The translations under genes were made by a program, and so were the position numbers. A DNA stretch of 50,000 nucleotides from Vibrio genomosp. F10 str. ZF-129 (GTDB lineage Bacteria; Pseudomonadota; Gammaproteobacteria; Enterobacterales; Vibrionaceae), in the NCBI RefSeq assembly GCF_000287055.2, contig NZ_AJYQ02000051.1:1-50000 (forward strand), read 5' to 3'. The first letter of the stretch is position 1. Each line of letters begins with the position of its first letter. Of the stretch, positions 45,378 to 50,000 are shown piece after piece. The notes beneath the pieces are model-generated. The model searched no databases, was not told where the DNA came from, and saw only the letters and a list, made by a program, of their open reading frames with translations.

Positions 45378-46316
45378 ATGACCCATACCACCCCGATTCG
45401 TATCGCCACTCGAAAAAGCCCTCTTGCGCTTTGGCAAGCCTATTTTGTTAAAGATGCTCTTCAGTGTGCTCATCCCGGCCTTGAAGTCGAGCTCGTTACC
45501 ATGGTGACCAAAGGCGATATTATCCTTGATACACCATTGGCAAAAGTGGGGGGGAAAGGCTTATTTGTGAAAGAACTAGAAGTCGCGATGCTAGAAGGGC
45601 GTGCTGACCTCGCGGTACACTCAATGAAAGATGTGCCTGTTGATTTTCCGGACGGCCTAGGTCTTGTCACTATTTGCGAACGTGAAGATCCAAGAGATGC
45701 TTTTGTCTCCCATCACTACGCGAGTATTGAAGAACTCCCACAAGGTGCGGTTGTCGGCACCTGCAGTCTACGCCGCCAATGCCAACTACTTGAAGCTCGA
45801 CCTGATCTTGTGATCAAAGAACTGCGCGGAAATGTTGGAACGCGATTGGGGAAATTAGATGCCGGTGATTACGATGCCATCGTTCTTGCCGCAGCAGGAT
45901 TAAAACGCTTAAACCTGGAAGAGCGTATTCGCAGTTTCATTGAACCAGAGCAATCGTTACCTGCGGTAGGGCAAGGTGCGGTTGGAATCGAATGTCGCTT
46001 GGATGATGAGCGACTGATTAAACTATTGGAGCCTCTTAATCACGCAGACACAGCAGACCGAGTTCTATGTGAGCGCGCGATGAATCTAACGCTTGAAGGT
46101 GGCTGTCAGGTTCCGATTGGTAGCTATTCACTACTTGAAGGTGACGATATTTGGTTACGTGCCCTTGTTGGCGAACCTGATGGTTCAAAAATGGTACGTG
46201 GAGAGATCCGTGGCCCTAGAACACAAGCTGAGCAGTTAGGTGTTCAATTAGCCCATCAATTGCTCGATGATGGCGCAAAAGAAATCCTTTCAAAATTGTA
46301 CGCTGAGCACGAATAA
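45378..46316 (+). CDS. hemC: Porphobilinogen deaminase
   Basis: Condenses four porphobilinogens into hydroxymethylbilane. The 312 residues contain [16 protein letters not shown], the catalytic Asp loop HSMKDVP, the Arg-rich GTCSLRRQ and the dipyrromethane-anchoring Cys243 ([10 protein letters not shown]). It heads hemCDXY, divergent from cyaA. Confidence 0.98.
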   Translation: MTHTTPIRIATRKSPLALWQAYFVKDALQCAHPGLEVELVTMVTKGDIILDTPLAKVGGKGLFVKELEVAMLEGRADLAVHSMKDVPVDFPDGLGLVTICEREDPRDAFVSHHYASIEELPQGAVVGTCSLRRQCQLLEARPDLVIKELRGNVGTRLGKLDAGDYDAIVLAAAGLKRLNLEERIRSFIEPEQSLPAVGQGAVGIECRLDDERLIKLLEPLNHADTADRVLCERAMNLTLEGGCQVPIGSYSLLEGDDIWLRALVGEPDGSKMVRGEIRGPRTQAEQLGVQLAHQLLDDGAKEILSKLYAEHE

Positions 46317-46319
46317 TTT

Positions 46320-47063
46320 ATGGCGGTGTTGGTCACTCGTCCTGAACCCCAAGGGTTTCAGCTATGCCAGCAGCTATCGGAGGTGGGGATTTCAGCGCTC
46401 CACCATCCACTGATTACGATCACCCCTGTTCCACAGATTATTGAACAAATAAAGCATCTAGATAGCTTTGATATTGTCATCGCGGTCAGTCAGCACGCGG
46501 TCGACATAACTCATCAAGCTTTACTCAGCAGCTCAAAATCTTGGCCCACTCATCCGACCTATATTGCTGTCGGTCAAAAAACCGCACAGATTTTAAGCAA
46601 ACTCGCCCAACAAAAAGTACACTACCCGAAGGTTGGTGATAGTGAACATTTATTGGCACTACCGTCTCTTCAATCGATTCAGAGCAAACGTATTGTTATT
46701 CTGCGGGGTGATGGTGGACGAGAGCTCATTTACGACACATTAAAAACACGTTTAGCCCAAGTTGAGTACCGAGAGGTCTATCAACGGGATTACATAGATT
46801 TTCAATCCGATACTTGTGTGTCTAATTGGCAGAAGCAATCTATTGATACCTTAGTGATTACAAGCACTGGGCAATTGAATTTCTTCGCTTCTCAAATAGA
46901 TCCAGCCTATCGCGGTTGGTTGTACCAGCTTCAGTTGCTGGTACCAAGTGAACGAATAGCAAACGACGCACAACGATTAGGGTTTAACTCAGTCACGAAT
47001 ACCGGTAGTGCTTCAAACCGCGATTTAGTGGCTGCTCTACAGCTTAAAAAAACAGGACTATAA
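46320..47063 (+). CDS. hemD: Uroporphyrinogen-III synthase
   Basis: Cyclises hydroxymethylbilane with inversion of ring D. The 247 residues have low overall conservation, as is usual for the family. VLVTRPEPQGFQLCQQL, IAVGQKTAQIL and VITSTGQLNFF are recognisable. It begins three bases after the hemC stop. Confidence 0.95.
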   Translation: MAVLVTRPEPQGFQLCQQLSEVGISALHHPLITITPVPQIIEQIKHLDSFDIVIAVSQHAVDITHQALLSSSKSWPTHPTYIAVGQKTAQILSKLAQQKVHYPKVGDSEHLLALPSLQSIQSKRIVILRGDGGRELIYDTLKTRLAQVEYREVYQRDYIDFQSDTCVSNWQKQSIDTLVITSTGQLNFFASQIDPAYRGWLYQLQLLVPSERIANDAQRLGFNSVTNTGSASNRDLVAALQLKKTGL

Positions 47064-47066
47064 GCA

Positions 47067-48323
47067 ATGACAAGCAAAAAAAATAATGAGCATATTGAAC
47101 CTGAAAAACAAACCAAGTCAGACGCTAATGATACTGGCCTGAAAAATACGAAACAGGCTATTGAAGCTTCAGAAAAACCGCCAGAGCCTCAAGCACATCA
47201 AGGGGCGTCAAATTCCGAGAAGAGTGTTGAAATAAGTGATGGTAAGTCAGACGCATTCGAGCGCAGTCAAAAAGCAAAACCAACGGATAAGCCACCAGTG
47301 AAAAACTCGCGTAAGCTAAGCATTGCTGCAATCATTTTATCCCTGTTAATTGGTGGGGTGCTTTCCTTTAAAATTCAGCAGCAGAACGAATCCAATCTCG
47401 CTCAAATTGACGCATTAAAGATCCAATTAACAGAATCGAAATCAGAGTTCTCACAACAAGTTGCAGAAGCCCAAAAAGAGACCATCAATCAAGCTTCTCA
47501 AATAACGAATAAAGCCGAAGTCTTATTGAATCAGCAGCAAAAAAGCATTGAGAGTTTGCAAATGGCTCTCGCCGACATGAAAGGTCGTCGACCAAATGAT
47601 TGGTTGCTAGCGGAAGCCGATTACTTGGTCAAACTGGCAGGACGTAAATTATTTCTAGAGAAAGACGCCGTCAGTGCAACTCACTTGATGGAAAGTGCCG
47701 ATCAAAGTATCGCCTCTCTTAATGATCCAAGTTTAGTTCCGCTACGAAAGGCGATAGCCACTGACATTACCCAATTGAAATCAATACCGATAGTGGATCG
47801 TGATGGTCTTGTTCTTCGCCTAACCTCATTACAAAAACAAGCAGACACATTACCTCTTGCCAATGCCATTCTTCCTGAAGCGCAGGTTCAAGAAGCACCT
47901 GTCGTCTCAAAAGACATCTACGAGTGGCAAGACAATTTAATAACGTCACTTAAAGATTTTTCAAAGAATTTCATAACGTTCAGAACCAGAGATGGCAACA
48001 TCGTTCCTTTGCTGTCTCCACAGCAAGACTTTTATTTAAGAGAGAACATAAAGGCTAAGTTGGAAACTGCGATTAAGGCCACCTACGCTGAACAAGAAGA
48101 GGTCTATAACACCGCATTAATCACCGCTCATCAATGGTCGAGTGCTTTTTTCAACGCCAACGATAACGCGGTTAAAGAGTTCAACGCAGCCCTCGAGCAT
48201 TTATCAAAGCAAAACATCCAGGTAGCTTATCCAGGGAAGCTAACCACACAAAATATTCTGTCCGATGTCATTACAGAGCGTTTACGACGTGAAGTTGCCC
48301 CTCTCGTTACGGAGGATAAATAA
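47067..48323 (+). CDS. hemX: HemX membrane protein
   Basis: A 418-residue protein with a hydrophilic, Lys/Glu-rich cytoplasmic N-terminus (1-80), one transmembrane helix (about 86-103) and a periplasmic coiled coil (about 108-175), followed by the conserved DWLLAEADYLVKLAGRKLFLEKD. It was once named a uroporphyrinogen methyltransferase, but there is no SAM-binding motif. Its role in haem synthesis is unclear. It overlaps hemY by one base. Confidence 0.92.
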   Translation: MTSKKNNEHIEPEKQTKSDANDTGLKNTKQAIEASEKPPEPQAHQGASNSEKSVEISDGKSDAFERSQKAKPTDKPPVKNSRKLSIAAIILSLLIGGVLSFKIQQQNESNLAQIDALKIQLTESKSEFSQQVAEAQKETINQASQITNKAEVLLNQQQKSIESLQMALADMKGRRPNDWLLAEADYLVKLAGRKLFLEKDAVSATHLMESADQSIASLNDPSLVPLRKAIATDITQLKSIPIVDRDGLVLRLTSLQKQADTLPLANAILPEAQVQEAPVVSKDIYEWQDNLITSLKDFSKNFITFRTRDGNIVPLLSPQQDFYLRENIKAKLETAIKATYAEQEEVYNTALITAHQWSSAFFNANDNAVKEFNAALEHLSKQNIQVAYPGKLTTQNILSDVITERLRREVAPLVTEDK

Positions 48324-49504
48324 TGTTTCGTTCGATTTTTCTATTCGTAACCTTAGGCATAGGCCTGTTTATTGGCACTCAGTATTCAGGACAACAAGGT
48401 TACGTACTGATATCCATTGCGGATAAGACCATTGAGATGAGCGTTACCACACTGGTTATTTTCGTCATCGCAACTCTAGCGGCGCTGTTCTTTTTAGAAT
48501 TTTTGATTAAGAAAGCACTAAGAGCAAGCTCAACAACCTGGAACTGGTTCAGTGTGAGAAAGCTCAAACGCTCAAGGCGCTTAACCAACGAAGGCATCAT
48601 TAAATTACTAGAAGGCGATTGGAAAGGTGCTGAGAAAAAAGTGACTCGATGGGCCAATCATCATGATATGCCATTACTGTGCTATTTGGTTGCGTCTGAA
48701 GCCGCACAAGGGCTAGGAGATAAAACAAAGCGCGATCATTACTTAGCTCTAGCCAGTGAGCAAGAGAACGCCCATTTGGCGGTTGAACTGACGAAAGCCA
48801 AGCAGCAAGTAAGAGAATCAGAATACGAACTAGCCTTTGATACACTCTCAAATCTTAAAGCAGATTACCCAAACAATACCATCATCCTCAACCTGCTTAA
48901 GACCGTCTACTTAGAACTTAATCTATGGCAACTTCTGCTTGAACTGATCCCAAAACTGTCTAAAAACAAACTACTTGATGCTGAGGAACAAAAGCAGATT
49001 GAACAAAAAGCACAATGTGGATTGCTCAGTGAGATCGCCGCACAAAAAGGCAGTGAAGGGTTAATTTATCATTGGGATAAGTTACCTAAAAAAGTTAAAG
49101 CAGATACCCATCTTATCGGTTGCCTTATTAAGCAACTTATTGTCCGAAAAGCCGATAATCAAGCTTATACCATATTGAAAGAAGCGTTAAAAAAACAACC
49201 TACGCCCGATCTTTATGCGTTGCTACCCGACATCAACTTGTCAGACTCGCATCCTCCGATTCAATTACTATTGGGGACCATTAAAAAAGATTCCAGCAAT
49301 GCGAGCGCACATAGTGCCTTGGCTCAGTTCTATCTCAGAGAAGGGAACTGGCGAGAAGCTCAAACGCATTTAGAAGCTGCATTATCTATACGCTCTAATA
49401 TTTCAGACTACGCTTATCTTGCTGATGCATTGGAGAAACAAAATATGTCGAAAGCAGCCCATGAGGTATCGAAGAAGGCATTGATGCTAGTGAATAATTC
49501 GTAG
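48323..49504 (+). CDS. hemY: HemY TPR membrane protein
   Basis: A 393-residue inner-membrane protein with two N-terminal helices (about 2-20 and 41-62), then TPR-like repeats: GDWKGAEKKVTRWA, EYELAFDTLSNLKADYPNN, and near the end NASAHSALAQFYLREGNWREAQTHLEAALSI. It differs from the unrelated Bacillus HemY oxidase. It is the last gene of the operon, and a terminator follows. Confidence 0.93.
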   Translation: MFRSIFLFVTLGIGLFIGTQYSGQQGYVLISIADKTIEMSVTTLVIFVIATLAALFFLEFLIKKALRASSTTWNWFSVRKLKRSRRLTNEGIIKLLEGDWKGAEKKVTRWANHHDMPLLCYLVASEAAQGLGDKTKRDHYLALASEQENAHLAVELTKAKQQVRESEYELAFDTLSNLKADYPNNTIILNLLKTVYLELNLWQLLLELIPKLSKNKLLDAEEQKQIEQKAQCGLLSEIAAQKGSEGLIYHWDKLPKKVKADTHLIGCLIKQLIVRKADNQAYTILKEALKKQPTPDLYALLPDINLSDSHPPIQLLLGTIKKDSSNASAHSALAQFYLREGNWREAQTHLEAALSIRSNISDYAYLADALEKQNMSKAAHEVSKKALMLVNNS

Positions 49505-49529
49505 CGACAACGATTTTATTCGTAACCGT

Positions 49530-49557
49530 ATGCCGACAGATATGTCGGCATTTTTTT
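49530..49557 (+). terminator. Terminator after hemCDXY
   Basis: ATGCCGACA, a GATA loop and TGTCGGCAT are followed by TTTTTT, about 25 bases after the hemY stop. Confidence 0.92.
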
Positions 49558-49682
49558 GCACAAATACCTGGTTGTAGGTTCTGAAAAACTATCTGTAAAC
49601 ACCCCCACTATCTGTACTATAAATTTCCTTGAACACATATCTAGAGCTAGCGAGTAATGCCGTCATAGTGGGGTTATAATTG

Positions 49683-49943
49683 ATGTTTCTAGCTAGAATG
49701 GCGACGATAATGCAAGGGGGATTGAGTCATGCCAGTGCCATCAATGGTCCACAATACTCACTTGAGCTCACCCCTATAGAACAAGTTTGGTTATGGTTAT
49801 GGTTATGGTTATGGTTATGGTAACACTATCCAGAGAGACAAAACCTTATGACTATAACGACATTGTTTCCACGCTCAGTCACACTTGAGATGCGTTTCCT
49901 GACGGACTTGGAACATGTTGTAAAAGAGATGAGATATAGCTGA
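49683..49943 (+). pseudogene. Remnant of an IS630-type transposase C-terminus
   Basis: The frame from 49683 encodes PQYSLELTPIEQVW, matching the PPYSPELNPIEQVW motif that carries the last catalytic Glu of IS630-family transposases. It then runs into (Leu-Trp)5 and a stop at 49821. After frameshifts, YNDIVS and LEMRFLTDLEHVVKEMRYS (to 49943) look like the family's C-terminal tail. The upstream domains are missing and no terminal repeats are visible. Confidence 0.65.
49789..49822 (+). repeat. GGTTAT hexanucleotide repeat in the IS630 remnant
   Basis: Five perfect copies of GGTTAT and a partial sixth, encoding Trp-Leu dipeptides in the remnant's frame. It probably grew by slippage from the TGGTTATGG of the parent Trp-Leu-Trp motif. 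Confidence 0.95.
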
Positions 49944-49977
49944 TGAGTTGATTTTCTGATTGGCATTATTCAAACGT

Positions 49978-50000
49978 AAAAAAGCCCAAGTCTTTCGACT
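49978..50000. terminator. Half of a terminator hairpin cut by the window end
   Basis: AAAAAAGCCCAAGTC, TTTC, GACT at the extreme right is the left arm and loop of an inverted repeat that should continue beyond the window, presumably ending a gene outside it. Confidence 0.6.

Noticed and set aside
49789..49822. CRISPR or telomere-like repeat
   Set aside because: The six-base units have no spacers and code for Trp-Leu within a transposase remnant.

Overview
The window is a chromosomal segment of a marine gammaproteobacterium, almost certainly a Vibrio (or a very close Vibrionaceae relative). The evidence is gene content and order: fabR-yijD, trmA, btuB, murI and an rRNA operon; ubiCA, plsB and lexA; rpoH-ftsX-ftsE-ftsY-rsmD; and dapF-lysA-lptM-cyaY-cyaA-hemCDXY. 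These are enterobacterial/Vibrio core neighbourhoods, and the proteins read as orthologues of their E. coli counterparts with key residues at the same or nearly the same positions. Coding density is high and nearly everything is housekeeping. No complete insertion sequence, prophage, integron or CRISPR array is present.

Layout. 1-240: promoters, UP element and boxA of an rRNA operon that runs leftward out of the window. 393-4440: a membrane-anchored RRM protein, then (minus strand) murI, a PP-loop protein of the B12-associated DUF71 type, btuB and a cobalamin riboswitch. 4604-8562: trmA, yijD-fabR, sthA. 8662-14393: a dinF-like MATE exporter, a COG3315-type methyltransferase behind a Fur-box promoter, lexA with two LexA boxes, plsB. 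14541-17909: ubiA/ubiC, a secreted FliL-like protein, glpG, glpE. 17910-23460: a DnaA-box-rich spacer, rpoH, ftsX/ftsE/ftsY, rsmD and a YhhL-like gene. 23624-28117: small membrane proteins (YhgN, YecH, YhhN, DUF4145, YhhM types), an A/C-rich spacer leading to a 27-codon gene, and a membrane acyltransferase. 28237-31443: an arsenate-resistance operon arsR-gapdh-phosphatase-arsJ. 31591-37371: an EAL-HDOD protein, an rhtB-like exporter, pldB, yigL, a lipoprotein and a tapT-type DTW gene. 37389-42057: yigB, xerC, DUF484, dapF, lysA, lptM. 42133-49504: cyaY, cyaA and hemCDXY. 49505-50000: a decayed IS630-type transposase end with an expanded hexanucleotide repeat, and half of a terminator hairpin cut by the window edge.

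How the genes work together. The ars operon encodes the arsenate route in which a dedicated GAPDH makes 1-arseno-3-phosphoglycerate and ArsJ exports it; a CX5R phosphatase of unknown role sits between them. The B12 riboswitch controls btuB and, by readthrough of a terminator, possibly the PP-loop gene and murI. The cya/hem divergent region carries a strong CRP site, and cyaA appears to use a UUG start as in E. coli.

No wholly new multi-gene system was identified. The observations most worth a second look are the DnaA-box cluster between glpE and rpoH together with a DnaA box over a possible rpoH promoter, the Fur-controlled methyltransferase-MATE pair beside lexA, the phosphatase in the ars operon, the 27-residue membrane peptide, and the repeat expansions in ftsY, after the FliL-like gene and in the IS630 remnant.
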